NCBI GenBank assembly: GCA_037137375.1
Contig: JBAXKJ010000004.1
Location: forward strand, 144,729 to 208,728
DNA: 64,000 nt
Direction: 5' to 3'
Origin: CAINVV01 sp037137375
Lineage (GTDB): Bacteria > Bacteroidota > Bacteroidia > Bacteroidales > Prolixibacteraceae
Part shown: positions 44,494-53,189 of the stretch, piece after piece
Layout of the letters: each line of letters starts with the position of its first letter
Numbering within the stretch: the stretch's first letter is position 1
Notes under the pieces: generated by a model
Told to the model about the DNA's origin: nothing
Seen by the model: the letters and a program-made list of their open reading frames with translations, nothing else
The model's database searches: none
Program-made: the position numbers and the translations under genes

Positions 44494-46023
44494 CTATTTA
44501 ATGACAGGGAAATAGAGTCTGAATTTAGAACCTTTCCCGACTGTACTCTCCACTTTTATTTTGCCATGGTGCTCGTCAACAATTCTTTTGACATAGGAAA
44601 GCCCAAGGCCGAATCCTTTGACATTATGAACATTCCCGGTAGGTATACGGTAAAAACGTTCGAAAATCTGTGTTAGATTCTCTTTCGAAATTCCGATGCC
44701 ATTATCTTTTATCTGAACAATAACCCAATTGCTTTTGTTCTCGGTCGAGATTTCGATTTTTGGATTTTCCTTGCTGTATTTCTCAGCATTATCCAAAAGA
44801 TTGAAAATCACATTTGTGATATGAACCTCATCCCCCGAAATTAATGAATTTTCTGCAGAAAGATTGGATTCAAGCGTACCATTTGAGGTAGTTACCCTTA
44901 TCTCAAAATTTGCAGCAGCCATGGAGATGATCTGGTTCAGGTCAATCTCAGTAAATTTTAATTTCAGTTTACCCTCATTGAAGACGGCCATCTGCAAGAC
45001 TTTCTCCACCTGACTACTTAGTCTCTTACTTTCGTCCAAAATTACACCTGAGATATGATCAATCGTAGTGGGGGAGTGCACAAGCGAATTATCTTTCAGC
45101 ATTTGCGAGGCCAGGGAGATGGTCGAGATCGGTGTCTTGAGCTCGTGCGTCATGTTATTGATGAAATCATTTTTGATTTGTGACAACTTTTTCTGACGCA
45201 GGATGATCTGAAGGGTAAAGACGAAAATCCCAATGATAATAAGTGTGAGTAACAGGGAAGGAAGTACGAACTCGGAGGCGGCTTTCAGTTGTTCTTTGTG
45301 TAAATCAGGGAAATACAGATAGAGAAAATTAGGCTTGATGGAGGTTTCATCGTAGAAAATGGCACTACGATATTCGGTAGTTCCTTTTGCAGGATTGTAA
45401 TCTGCATCTCCCATCACGTTTTCCAGTTTACCGTTGATGGTGGTCTTTACACAAAATTTGAAATCATTGATAATATCTTTTCCTTTCAATAAGGTGTCAA
45501 GCGCTTCACGGAGGTATTCTGGCTTTACCCTCTCCGTGATCTTCATTGCTGAGCGCACCAGCACATAATCCTTGAATCTGAGCAGCTGGGACTGTCTTTC
45601 CGTTTGCTGGTTATAGGAGCTCCGCATGGAGGCGATATTGAGACTCACCTGTGATTCCCTGATCTCCAGTTTCCCTTTGGAATTTTTGATTGAATTGTGA
45701 TTATAAGAAACTTTCAGTTCACCTGAGCGACCAAGTTTCTCCAGCGATTCTGACGGATCATTTCTGGAACTCGGGAAAAGATTGAGTCCATTGGAGGGAT
45801 TAATATCCTGAACATTTGATTGTTGCTCGGCCTGAAAAAAAAGGCTGGTTTCTGCCATGTCCAGCGCCTGATTGAGTTCGAAAAAGATTCCGTATACCAC
45901 AGAATTGAAATTTTTCTGCTGGAGTTTCGCGGTTTTATTGATCGTCGTAAGCTGTACCCATACCATCGCGGCTACTGCAATAGCCATCACGACAGCAAGT
46001 ATGTTGATCATCTTTTTGCTCAT
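44494..46023 (-). CDS. rprX: Sensor histidine kinase RprX
   Basis: A 509-residue membrane sensor. Helices at about 6-24 and 251-275 enclose a 225-residue periplasmic sensing region. The kinase core has H293 in NNMTHELKTPIS, the N box VIFNLLDNAEKYS, and G boxes DNGIGI and GFGLGLSYVK. It is cotranscribed with rprY. A perfect -7 box (TATATTTG, 46035-46028) is so near to the start codon that the fifth codon's Met (46011) may be the true start. Confidence 0.92.
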   Translation of the reverse strand: MSKKMINILAVVMAIAVAAMVWVQLTTINKTAKLQQKNFNSVVYGIFFELNQALDMAETSLFFQAEQQSNVQDINPSNGLNLFPSSRNDPSESLEKLGRSGELKVSYNHNSIKNSKGKLEIRESQVSLNIASMRSSYNQQTERQSQLLRFKDYVLVRSAMKITERVKPEYLREALDTLLKGKDIINDFKFCVKTTINGKLENVMGDADYNPAKGTTEYRSAIFYDETSIKPNFLYLYFPDLHKEQLKAASEFVLPSLLLTLIIIGIFVFTLQIILRQKKLSQIKNDFINNMTHELKTPISTISLASQMLKDNSLVHSPTTIDHISGVILDESKRLSSQVEKVLQMAVFNEGKLKLKFTEIDLNQIISMAAANFEIRVTTSNGTLESNLSAENSLISGDEVHITNVIFNLLDNAEKYSKENPKIEISTENKSNWVIVQIKDNGIGISKENLTQIFERFYRIPTGNVHNVKGFGLGLSYVKRIVDEHHGKIKVESTVGKGSKFRLYFPVIK

Positions 46024-46027
46024 GAAG

Positions 46028-46035
46028 CAAATATA
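46028..46035 (-). promoter_or_regulatory. -7 box close to rprX start
   Basis: On the minus strand TATATTTG matches TAnnTTTG, but it ends only five bases before the annotated ATG, so the transcript would be almost leaderless or translation would begin at a later Met. No -33 box is visible. Confidence 0.35.
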
Positions 46036-46143
46036 TAGTTAATAATTCTTTGGGAGGAAGATCCTTAACAATATTTAACAGCGGAAAGCTCAGTGTCTAC
46101 AGCTCTATCACGCAAATACGGCCTAAAAGAAGAAGGTGGAAAT

Positions 46144-46896
46144 TTAATACCCAGAATCCTGAAGTTCGGAAATATTGATTTTTTCAAGCGCTTGCTGGGC
46201 AGCATTTTGCTGTGCTTCCTTTTTGGAATAACCACCGCCGGTACCCAATACTCTGCCCTCTATGCATGCTTCGGAAACAAAAGGCATCTTCTCCGGACTG
46301 GAGTCTGGATTATTGACCGTCTTAAATTCAACTTCCTGCTTGATTTTTTGTCCCCATTCAATCAGCTGACTCTTAAAGTTATTGTCAACTGTTTCCATTT
46401 CTTTGATATCGACATGTTGATTGAAGATCTTCTTGATGACGAAATTCTTCGTGACGGTATAGCCACAATCCAGGTAGATGGCACCAATAAAGGCTTCGAG
46501 AAGATCGCCATACAAATGACTGGTTTCGCTGATAGAATTAGCGTTGGAAACAACGAATTTGTTGAGTCCCATCTTGAAGGTCAACCTGGTGAGGAAGTTT
46601 CTGTTGACTACCCTGGATCTTAGCTGGGTGAGGAAGCCTTCATCTTTGAATGGGAAACGGTTGTAGAGATATTCTGCTACGATGGTGCCAAGGATCGCAT
46701 CACCCAGGTATTCCAGCCTTTCGTTGTTTACGGTATTACCCATTTTATCAACATAGGAAGCCGATTTATGGATGAAGGCAATATCGTAGAGTTTAAATTT
46801 CAGGGGACTATGTCCTGTTAAGGATTTGATAAATGAATAAAACTCTTTCCTTGGGGAAGAAAAGAGTTTTATTCTATATCGCAAATCTCTGATCAC
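46144..46896 (-). CDS. rnc: Ribonuclease III
   Basis: Double-strand RNA endonuclease for rRNA processing. The 250-residue protein has the signature NNERLEYLGDAILG, a second acidic catalytic patch near LLEAFIGAIYLD, and a C-terminal double-stranded RNA-binding domain (GTGGGYSKKEAQQNAAQQAL). The start is a GTG directly after the fabF stop (TAAGTG), so it depends on the acpP-fabF transcript. Confidence 0.96.
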   Translation of the reverse strand: MIRDLRYRIKLFSSPRKEFYSFIKSLTGHSPLKFKLYDIAFIHKSASYVDKMGNTVNNERLEYLGDAILGTIVAEYLYNRFPFKDEGFLTQLRSRVVNRNFLTRLTFKMGLNKFVVSNANSISETSHLYGDLLEAFIGAIYLDCGYTVTKNFVIKKIFNQHVDIKEMETVDNNFKSQLIEWGQKIKQEVEFKTVNNPDSSPEKMPFVSEACIEGRVLGTGGGYSKKEAQQNAAQQALEKINISELQDSGY

Positions 46897-48150
46897 TTAC
46901 TGCTTAAATTTTTTGAAGATTACAGTACCATTATGACCACCAAAACCAAATGTATTACTCAATGCATAAGTGACTTCACGTGCTTTCGCATGATTGAAAG
47001 TGAAATCAATATTTGGATCTATTTCAGGATCGAGTTCAAACTGGTTAATGGTAGGAGGGATCATGCTGTATTTCATGGCGAGGATGCATGCAATTGCTTC
47101 TACAGCTCCGGCAGCTCCGAGGAGATGACCTGTCATAGATTTTGTTGCACTGATGCTTACTTTGTAGATATGTTCGCCGAATACTAACTTGATTGCTTTC
47201 GGTTCGGCGATGTCGCCTAAGCCGGTTGATGTGCCATGAACGTTGATGTAATCGATGTCTTCCGGTTGAAGACCAGCATCGTTCAATGCCCTTTTCATTA
47301 CTAGAGCTGCCCCTCCTCCTTCCGGATCAGGAGCGGTCATGTGGTATGCATCTGTCGACATTCCTCCGCCAACAAGTTCAGCCCAAATCGTTGCTCCCCG
47401 TGCAATGGCATGCTCGTATTCTTCAAGGACTAACGCGCCGGCACCTTCACCCATAACAAATCCATCCCTGTCTTTATCGAAGGGTCTGGAAGCCGTTTGT
47501 GGATCGTCGTTCCGGGTAGAAAGGGCATGCATGGCATTGAAACCACCAACACCAGCATGAGTTATCGCTGCTTCTGATCCACCGGCAATGAAAATATTTG
47601 CCTTACCTAATCGAATATAGGTTAAAGCATCAATCATTGCATGGGTTGCAGAAGCACATGCGGTAACAGTCGTGATGGTTGGTCCCCTGAAACCATATTG
47701 CATGGCAATGTTTCCACTGGCCATGTTCGCGATCATTTTTGGAATGAAGAAAGGGGAAAATCTGGGATTTTCAGGATTGCTGTTAAAATCGGTAACAGAT
47801 TGATAAAAAGTATCCAATCCGCCAATCCCTGCGCCCCAGATAACGCCTACCTCATCCTTGTCGATTTTGGATAGGTCCAATCCAGAGTTTTCTATAGCCT
47901 GAGCTGCAGCGATGTAAGCATACTGCGCGTACATATCGTGTTTCTGCACCTCCTTGCGGTTCAGGTACTCATTCGGATCAAAATTCTTAATCTCGCAGGC
48001 AAAACGTGTTTTGTATTTGGAGGCATCAAAACGAGTAATGGGGCCCGCACCGCTGACCCCATTCCTTAGGCCTTCCCAATATTCTTCAACATTTTTACCA
48101 AGCGGGTTGATTGTTCCAAGACCGGTTACAACAACTCGTTTTAATTCCAT
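46897..48150 (-). CDS. fabF: 3-oxoacyl-ACP synthase II
   Basis: Condensing enzyme of fatty acid elongation. The 417-residue protein has the Cys-His-His triad: Cys in TVTACASATHAM, His in NVHGTSTGLGD and His in KSMTGHLLGAAG. It lies 27 bp after acpP, whose product is its substrate carrier, and its stop abuts rnc. Confidence 0.96.
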   Translation of the reverse strand: MELKRVVVTGLGTINPLGKNVEEYWEGLRNGVSGAGPITRFDASKYKTRFACEIKNFDPNEYLNRKEVQKHDMYAQYAYIAAAQAIENSGLDLSKIDKDEVGVIWGAGIGGLDTFYQSVTDFNSNPENPRFSPFFIPKMIANMASGNIAMQYGFRGPTITTVTACASATHAMIDALTYIRLGKANIFIAGGSEAAITHAGVGGFNAMHALSTRNDDPQTASRPFDKDRDGFVMGEGAGALVLEEYEHAIARGATIWAELVGGGMSTDAYHMTAPDPEGGGAALVMKRALNDAGLQPEDIDYINVHGTSTGLGDIAEPKAIKLVFGEHIYKVSISATKSMTGHLLGAAGAVEAIACILAMKYSMIPPTINQFELDPEIDPNIDFTFNHAKAREVTYALSNTFGFGGHNGTVIFKKFKQ

Positions 48151-48177
48151 ATTGATTTTTAAGACCGTACTGATTTG

Positions 48178-48414
48178 TTACTTAACGTTTTCAGTGATGT
48201 AATTGATAGCGTCACCAACTGTGCCGATTTTTTCAGCTTGATCGTCAGGAATAGCAATACCAAATTCTTTTTCGAATTCCATAATCAACTCAACAGTGTC
48301 CAAAGAATCAGCGCCTAAATCGTTTGTGAAAGACGCTTCTGTCGTTACTTCGCTCTCGTCAACACCAAGTTTATCTACAATGATTGCTTTTACCTTTGCC
48401 GTAATGTCAGACAT
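48178..48414 (-). CDS. acpP: Acyl carrier protein
   Basis: A 78-residue acidic four-helix protein that carries growing acyl chains on phosphopantetheine. The attachment serine is S37 in GADSLDTVELIMEFE. First gene of acpP-fabF-rnc. Confidence 0.97.
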   Translation of the reverse strand: MSDITAKVKAIIVDKLGVDESEVTTEASFTNDLGADSLDTVELIMEFEKEFGIAIPDDQAEKIGTVGDAINYITENVK

Positions 48415-48491
48415 AATTTTTTAATTTTACGTGGTTACTATTGTTAAATTTACACACTGAATTTTTCAGCGATTGCAAAGAAACGAAGAAA

Positions 48492-48519
48492 CAAAATTAT
48501 CTTCCAAATATTTGTCAAA
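48492..48519 (-). promoter_or_regulatory. Promoter of acpP-fabF-rnc
   Basis: On the minus strand TAATTTTG (48499-48492) is a perfect -7 box, with TTTG (48519-48516) 16 bp upstream. The leader to the acpP ATG at 48414 would be about 70 nt, long enough to carry regulation. Confidence 0.6.
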
Positions 48520-48549
48520 GAATAACGTCTTTTTAGCATCAAATTAAAC

Positions 48550-48572
48550 TTATTCCAGCCAGTGTGGAATAA
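48550..48572. promoter_or_regulatory. Inverted repeat upstream of purN
   Basis: TTATTCCA and TGGAATAA pair perfectly (8-bp arms, 7-bp spacer), 45 bp before the purN ATG and immediately upstream of a near-consensus -7 box (TAGGTTCG, 48573-48580). The position fits an operator for a dimeric repressor; the regulator is unknown. Confidence 0.4.
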
Positions 48573-48616
48573 TAGGTTCGAAAATTCAAAAAATGAACTA
48601 CAGTAAGTAATTGGAG

Positions 48617-49174
48617 ATGAAAAATATAGCAATACTTGCATCTGGATCAGGGTCAAACGCGGAAAATATTATTCGTTTTTTCATGAATCATCCTACCATC
48701 CGTGTCGATTCTGTCTGGAGCAACAAATCGGATGCTTTTGTACTGGAAAGAGCTGAAAGACTGAACATAGAAGCTCATTTATTCGGAAAAATTGAAATGA
48801 CGAATACCGACTGGCTACTGGATGAATTTCGAAAAAGAAGAATTGATTTGATCGTTCTGGCAGGTTTTTTATTGCTTTTGCCTCCAAAATTCGTCCGGGA
48901 ATTTAAAGTAATCAACATACACCCGGCCTTGTTGCCTCTTTATGGTGGGAAAGGGATGTACGGATCACATGTTCATGAGGCGGTTATTGCCAATCAAGAA
49001 AAGGAATCCGGAATTACCATTCACCTTGTGGACGAGGTATACGATCATGGATTGATATTATTTCAGGCCAAATGCGTGATCGATGAATTCGAAACTCCGG
49101 AAACACTGGCTGATAAGATTCATGAACTTGAGATGAAGCATTTTCCAAAGACCATCGAATCATTGTTGGCATGA
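48617..49174 (+). CDS. purN: Phosphoribosylglycinamide formyltransferase
   Basis: Third step of purine synthesis, using 10-formyltetrahydrofolate. From the ATG at 48617 the protein has 185 residues with ILASGSGSNAENI (phosphate binding), VINIHPALLPLYGG (catalytic Asn-His) and the Asp in DHGLILFQ. An earlier TTG at 48611 would add two residues and overlap the likely ribosome-binding GGAG, so the ATG is preferred. It heads a run of five small genes. Confidence 0.94.
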   Translation: MKNIAILASGSGSNAENIIRFFMNHPTIRVDSVWSNKSDAFVLERAERLNIEAHLFGKIEMTNTDWLLDEFRKRRIDLIVLAGFLLLLPPKFVREFKVINIHPALLPLYGGKGMYGSHVHEAVIANQEKESGITIHLVDEVYDHGLILFQAKCVIDEFETPETLADKIHELEMKHFPKTIESLLA

Positions 49175-49205
49175 AAAATCGGTATTTCTTACTAATTATC
49201 TTCCA

Positions 49206-50114
49206 ATGAACTATCCTTCACCTTTGCATCCCGGCGATAAAATTGCCATCGTTTCACCTGCCGGCAAAGTAAATCCGGAGTATGTGGAAAGTGCCAGGCA
49301 GTTATTTCTGCAAGAAAAATTTGAGGTCGAGATTTACCCGCATACGTACGGCGAATTTCACCAGTTTTCCGGAACGGATCAGGAACGTGCCGGCGATTTG
49401 CAGCAGGCACTGGATGATCCGACGGTGAAGGCTATCCTGTTTTCCAGAGGAGGGTATGGCTCTCTGCGAACCCTGATGCACCTCGACTGGCAGGGCTTCG
49501 ACTTGAATCCAAAATGGTTGATCGGCTTCAGTGACATCACCGTTTTTCACTCTTGTCTATCACTTAAAGGTGTGGCCTCCATACATGGCGTCATGCCGGC
49601 TTTCTTCTTTGAAAACGGTCTGCGTACTGATAGCCTCGACCGTTTACTAGACCTGTTAAGGGGCAATTCGTTGAATTACAGCATCGAACCAAATATTTTA
49701 AACCTACCGGGAACCTGCCATGGCGAGCTTGTCGGTGGCAACTTGTCGTTGCTTTATAGCCTGCGTGGAACCTCTCTGGATCTTTTATATGATGGCAAAG
49801 TGCTCTTTATCGAGGATATTTCGGAATTCGATTACCACCTCGACAGGATGATGATGAACTTGAAATTCGGTGGTGCACTTTCCAGGCTTGCCGGTATCAT
49901 TGTCGGATATTTCACAGACACTAAAATACCTGCTTCTCCCTTTGGCAAGGATGCTTATGGAATTATCAGGGAGGCAGTTAAAGAGTTGAACATACCCGTC
50001 ATTTTTGGTTTCCAGGCAGGGCATGAATTACCGAATTATCCGCTGATCATGGGTGGCGAAATTACCATGAATGTCAGCGACCGGTCAGTTGAAATTTGGC
50101 AAATACTACCGTGA
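49206..50114 (+). CDS. ldcA: LD-carboxypeptidase (S66)
   Basis: Cleaves the L,D bond of recycled murein tetrapeptides in the cytoplasm. The 302-residue protein has the Ser-Glu-His triad S109 (LIGFSDIT), E203 (LFIEDISE) and H273 (QAGHELPNYPL), with the N-terminal PGDKIAIVSPAG typical of S66. No signal peptide. It follows purN by 31 bp. Confidence 0.95.
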   Translation: MNYPSPLHPGDKIAIVSPAGKVNPEYVESARQLFLQEKFEVEIYPHTYGEFHQFSGTDQERAGDLQQALDDPTVKAILFSRGGYGSLRTLMHLDWQGFDLNPKWLIGFSDITVFHSCLSLKGVASIHGVMPAFFFENGLRTDSLDRLLDLLRGNSLNYSIEPNILNLPGTCHGELVGGNLSLLYSLRGTSLDLLYDGKVLFIEDISEFDYHLDRMMMNLKFGGALSRLAGIIVGYFTDTKIPASPFGKDAYGIIREAVKELNIPVIFGFQAGHELPNYPLIMGGEITMNVSDRSVEIWQILP

Positions 50115-50217
50115 GAATGAAACGAGCATGGGCAAGAACAACAAAAGCGAGTTATATTCACTTGCGAGTTCCATGAGCACTTACAGATTTAAATAATTTG
50201 ACAAATATATTTTGCGA

Positions 50218-50607
50218 GTGAAAAAGATCAGTGAAACACCTTCCGCAAAAGACGAACTGGGAAAGAGAGGAGAGTCGATTGCCAGGGAATACCTGTTAAG
50301 CAAGGGATATCAGGTGCTGGATCAGAACTGGCGATGGCGCCGGAAAGAAATTGACCTCGTGGCAAGACAAGGAGCCGAAATCGTCGTCGTGGAGGTGAAA
50401 ACCAGACTCGAAAATTTTTCCGCTGAGCCTTATGAATCCGTCACCTTGCATAAGATCAGAAATATTGTTGAAGTGGCCGATCACTGGTTGAAATATACCA
50501 AGACTGACCTGGAGTGTCGTTTTGATGTCATCTCCATCACAGTTAAAAAAGATGGCAGTCATTTCCTGGAACATTTTGCGGGCGCATTCACGGCTCCGAT
50601 AAATTAA
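50218..50607 (+). CDS. yraN: YraN family (UPF0102) endonuclease-like protein
   Basis: A small protein of about 129 residues with the restriction-endonuclease-like core of YraN: GKRGESIAREYLLSKGY, RRKEIDLVA and VVVEVKTR, giving the D...ExK metal site. The function is uncertain; the fold is shared with Holliday-junction resolvases. The start is a GTG at 50218 or TTG at 50212; neither has an obvious ribosome-binding site. The 103-bp gap from ldcA shows nothing else. Confidence 0.9.
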   Translation: MKKISETPSAKDELGKRGESIAREYLLSKGYQVLDQNWRWRRKEIDLVARQGAEIVVVEVKTRLENFSAEPYESVTLHKIRNIVEVADHWLKYTKTDLECRFDVISITVKKDGSHFLEHFAGAFTAPIN

Positions 50608-50636
50608 TTATTTTCATCCTTCTAAATCCTGAAGAT

Positions 50637-50993
50637 ATGAATATTGAAGAGGTCAGACAAATCTGCGTAGTCAAAAAGGGTGTAACCGAAGGATTTCCCT
50701 TTGATGATACAACGTTGGTCATTAAGGTAGGCGGCAAAGTTTTTGCCCTGCTCAGTCTGGAAGGAAACCCCTGGCTCAACCTGAAATGCGATCCGGAAAG
50801 AGCGGTAGACCTTCGCGAACGCTATGAGGACATCACGCCGGGCTACCACATGAACAAGAAACATTGGAATACCATCCGGCTGGAAGGGAATTTGCCCGAT
50901 AGCCTGGTGGAAGAGTTAATAGAACATTCCTACCAGCTGATTTATCAATCCCTGCCCAGGAAGGCGAAGGACGAAGTAGACAGTTACGAATAG
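50637..50993 (+). CDS. MmcQ/YjbR family protein
   Basis: A 118-residue CyaY-like-fold protein of the MmcQ/YjbR group, with TEGFPFDDTTLVIKVGGKVFAL, a WLNLKCDP strand and GYHMNKKHWNTI. These proteins are proposed to bind DNA, but no defined role is known. It lies 29 bp after yraN. Confidence 0.88.
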   Translation: MNIEEVRQICVVKKGVTEGFPFDDTTLVIKVGGKVFALLSLEGNPWLNLKCDPERAVDLRERYEDITPGYHMNKKHWNTIRLEGNLPDSLVEELIEHSYQLIYQSLPRKAKDEVDSYE

Positions 50994-51032
50994 TACGAAC
51001 CGCTTTTTGCGGGAAATTATAACGAATAACAG

Positions 51033-51242
51033 ATGAATTTTAAATTAAAGGGTGCCGAATACATTGAGCTGATAAAAATGCTCAAGTTACTGCGGATCGC
51101 GGATTCAGGTGGTCAGGCAAAACTGATGGTCGAAGATGGCGAGGTAACTCTCAACGGTAACCCGGAATCCCGCAAACGTGCGAAGCTCAGACCCGGTGAT
51201 GTGGTAAGGATTTTCGGCGAAACGATTACCATTGAACCCTAA
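51033..51242 (+). CDS. Small RNA-binding S4 domain protein
   Basis: A 69-residue single S4 domain (YbcJ type): IKMLKLLRIADSGGQAKLMVEDGEVTLNG then KLRPGDVVRI. It probably binds structured RNA or the ribosome. A short CCGC/GCGG hairpin (51000-51012) precedes it. Last gene of the purN-led run. Confidence 0.9.
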   Translation: MNFKLKGAEYIELIKMLKLLRIADSGGQAKLMVEDGEVTLNGNPESRKRAKLRPGDVVRIFGETITIEP

Positions 51243-51289
51243 TTTCTCAAGACCTGCTTGCGAAGGAAATTTTTGAAAAGTATTCAGCG

Positions 51290-53122
51290 TTAATGTCTGA
51301 GTAGTCCTTTTTCATCCATGTCTGCGAGGACAACATCAATGAATTTTCTTGCGGCCAGATCTTTTCCTGCATTTTTCAGCATGGAAACGAAACGATTAGA
51401 AGCAAAATTCCCAATCGGACTGATGAAATTTCGCCTGAACCAGGATTTTCTCCTGATCCTGTGAACGGTGGAATTAACCGGAGTAGCTTTTCCTACCGGA
51501 TCGCTTCCATTGGCTAAGTTTTGCAGGACAATTCTCAGGCGATTCTTCAGCTTTTTCTCCAATTGCATCAGGTATTTCGTGTCGATGGAGGGATAGTCAA
51601 ATTCTTCTTCAACCTTCGGCCTAACCAGGAAGGTTCTTTCTGCAGAGAGCCTGATATCCGGAATAATGGGGAGGGATTTTCCGTCGGATGACAGAAATAG
51701 CTTTAAGTCTGATCCTGTTAAATGATCATAACCGCTTTTGATAATTGGATTGCAGGCATCCAATGGTACACAGAAATATTCCTGCAAAAAGCGCTGACAA
51801 TTGCGCCGGCCAAGCAGGTAATCGTGGACCCTGAATTTCCTGCTGAAAAATCCTCCAAACCCATTCACCGATCCGCTGGCCAGGCTGTTCTTTTCCCTTT
51901 TACCTTCCTTCGTGCGGATGGGGGCAACCATAAACCGGGAGAAATCATTTTCATCCAAAGCGCGTTCGAGCAAATCATCCTTGACGAGCAATTGCTGCTG
52001 CATCGCACCGATAAGCTGCAAAGAAGTAAATTTTAGCGCTTGAAGCTCGGGGTTCATGGCCGAAAAAATTTCTCCAAATTCGGGGAAGGGATCGATCATC
52101 AAAACAGTGGTATCAAAAGTTGAGGCTGAGGTTTCAGGAGGATAATATTTTACCGAATGTTTCCCAATAGCGAATTTGTTTTTTCCCAGTACCCTGTTGA
52201 TCAGTGCTTTGTCTGTCAGATCGTATGGTTCATTGTTGATGACTCCCCCATCCACGCAAACTGCCGCATAGGCCGTTAAAGGATCTGCCAGGCGTTGCAT
52301 CCCATGGGTTATTTTCAGTAATTGATTGTCATTAATGTATTTAGGATCACGTATAACCAGTCTGGGTGCCAGTCCTACCGGGAAAGCCCCGGTGGCAATG
52401 GCCGCATCAGCCAGCAAATTTTTGTTAAGCCCCTCCGCCGTTTCGAAGTGGAAAGGAATTTTACCATCATCCCGGTAGGTGCCTGAAGGGTTGAGTTGCA
52501 GATGAATCAGATCTTTATGCAGGGTCATGCGATCTTTTTGCAGTCCGGTTGCCGTGATAAATTCCGGTCCGTAATTGAATCCCCTAAGATTGGTAATCGT
52601 GGTGAATAGTTCCAGATCGACGGCAAAATAGGGTCTGCTGACGGATGGGTCTTTCAAGGTATTGTTAAGAATGCGAGCGGCAATTTTTTCGATAAATAAG
52701 GAGTCGAAAATGGAGCGCACTTCCTTGTGCGGATTTTTGTTTGGGGAATCTACTATGTCCTCATCGTCAAGTAACTGACTCATCATATCACTTCCTGCGT
52801 CTTCGGTCAGGTTGACCCATGAGTCGAAAAGCGGATTTTCCTTGCCTGCCTTCGTTTGGTAATTATGTTGATCCACCGGAGGAAATCGTGTCTGGATGGC
52901 AGCCGCGGTAATGACGGCTGTCATGCCCCCGGCGGAAGCCCCACTAAGCACCTCAATGACAACATTGTGAAGCGGAACACCTGACAGTTGAAGTTCTTTA
53001 GCGCTTTGCCAGTTCTCTAGTGCCTCGATCAGGTAATCCATCACACCGGCGGTGTAGGCACCTGCTGAAACGGCGCCTGCCATGGAAATTCCAATCCTGA
53101 AGGTATCCTGTTTTGCCATCAT
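51290..53122 (-). CDS. Patatin-like phospholipase
   Basis: A 610-residue protein with a patatin lipase domain: a glycine-rich oxyanion segment (GISMAGAVSAGAYTAGVMDYL), nucleophile S63 in LSGASAGGM and the catalytic Asp in CVDGGVINNEP. It lacks a signal peptide and an outer-membrane barrel, so it is likely cytoplasmic or membrane-associated. The C-terminal 250 residues are specific to large bacterial patatin-like proteins. The substrate is unknown. Confidence 0.88.
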   Translation of the reverse strand: MMAKQDTFRIGISMAGAVSAGAYTAGVMDYLIEALENWQSAKELQLSGVPLHNVVIEVLSGASAGGMTAVITAAAIQTRFPPVDQHNYQTKAGKENPLFDSWVNLTEDAGSDMMSQLLDDEDIVDSPNKNPHKEVRSIFDSLFIEKIAARILNNTLKDPSVSRPYFAVDLELFTTITNLRGFNYGPEFITATGLQKDRMTLHKDLIHLQLNPSGTYRDDGKIPFHFETAEGLNKNLLADAAIATGAFPVGLAPRLVIRDPKYINDNQLLKITHGMQRLADPLTAYAAVCVDGGVINNEPYDLTDKALINRVLGKNKFAIGKHSVKYYPPETSASTFDTTVLMIDPFPEFGEIFSAMNPELQALKFTSLQLIGAMQQQLLVKDDLLERALDENDFSRFMVAPIRTKEGKREKNSLASGSVNGFGGFFSRKFRVHDYLLGRRNCQRFLQEYFCVPLDACNPIIKSGYDHLTGSDLKLFLSSDGKSLPIIPDIRLSAERTFLVRPKVEEEFDYPSIDTKYLMQLEKKLKNRLRIVLQNLANGSDPVGKATPVNSTVHRIRRKSWFRRNFISPIGNFASNRFVSMLKNAGKDLAARKFIDVVLADMDEKGLLRH

Positions 53123-53189
53123 CGTTACTTATGAGGGTAAAACAAAATTGTTAATCAAAAGTTGTTCCGAGATGAATTTGATGAAAATT

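Noticed and set aside
46093..46623. 176-codon open frame opposite rnc
   Set aside because: Overlaps the conserved RNase III gene on the other strand and lacks any signal or domain.
48571..48590. tRNA T-loop-like sequence GGTTCGAA
   Set aside because: No cloverleaf can be drawn around it; no acceptor or anticodon stems are present.
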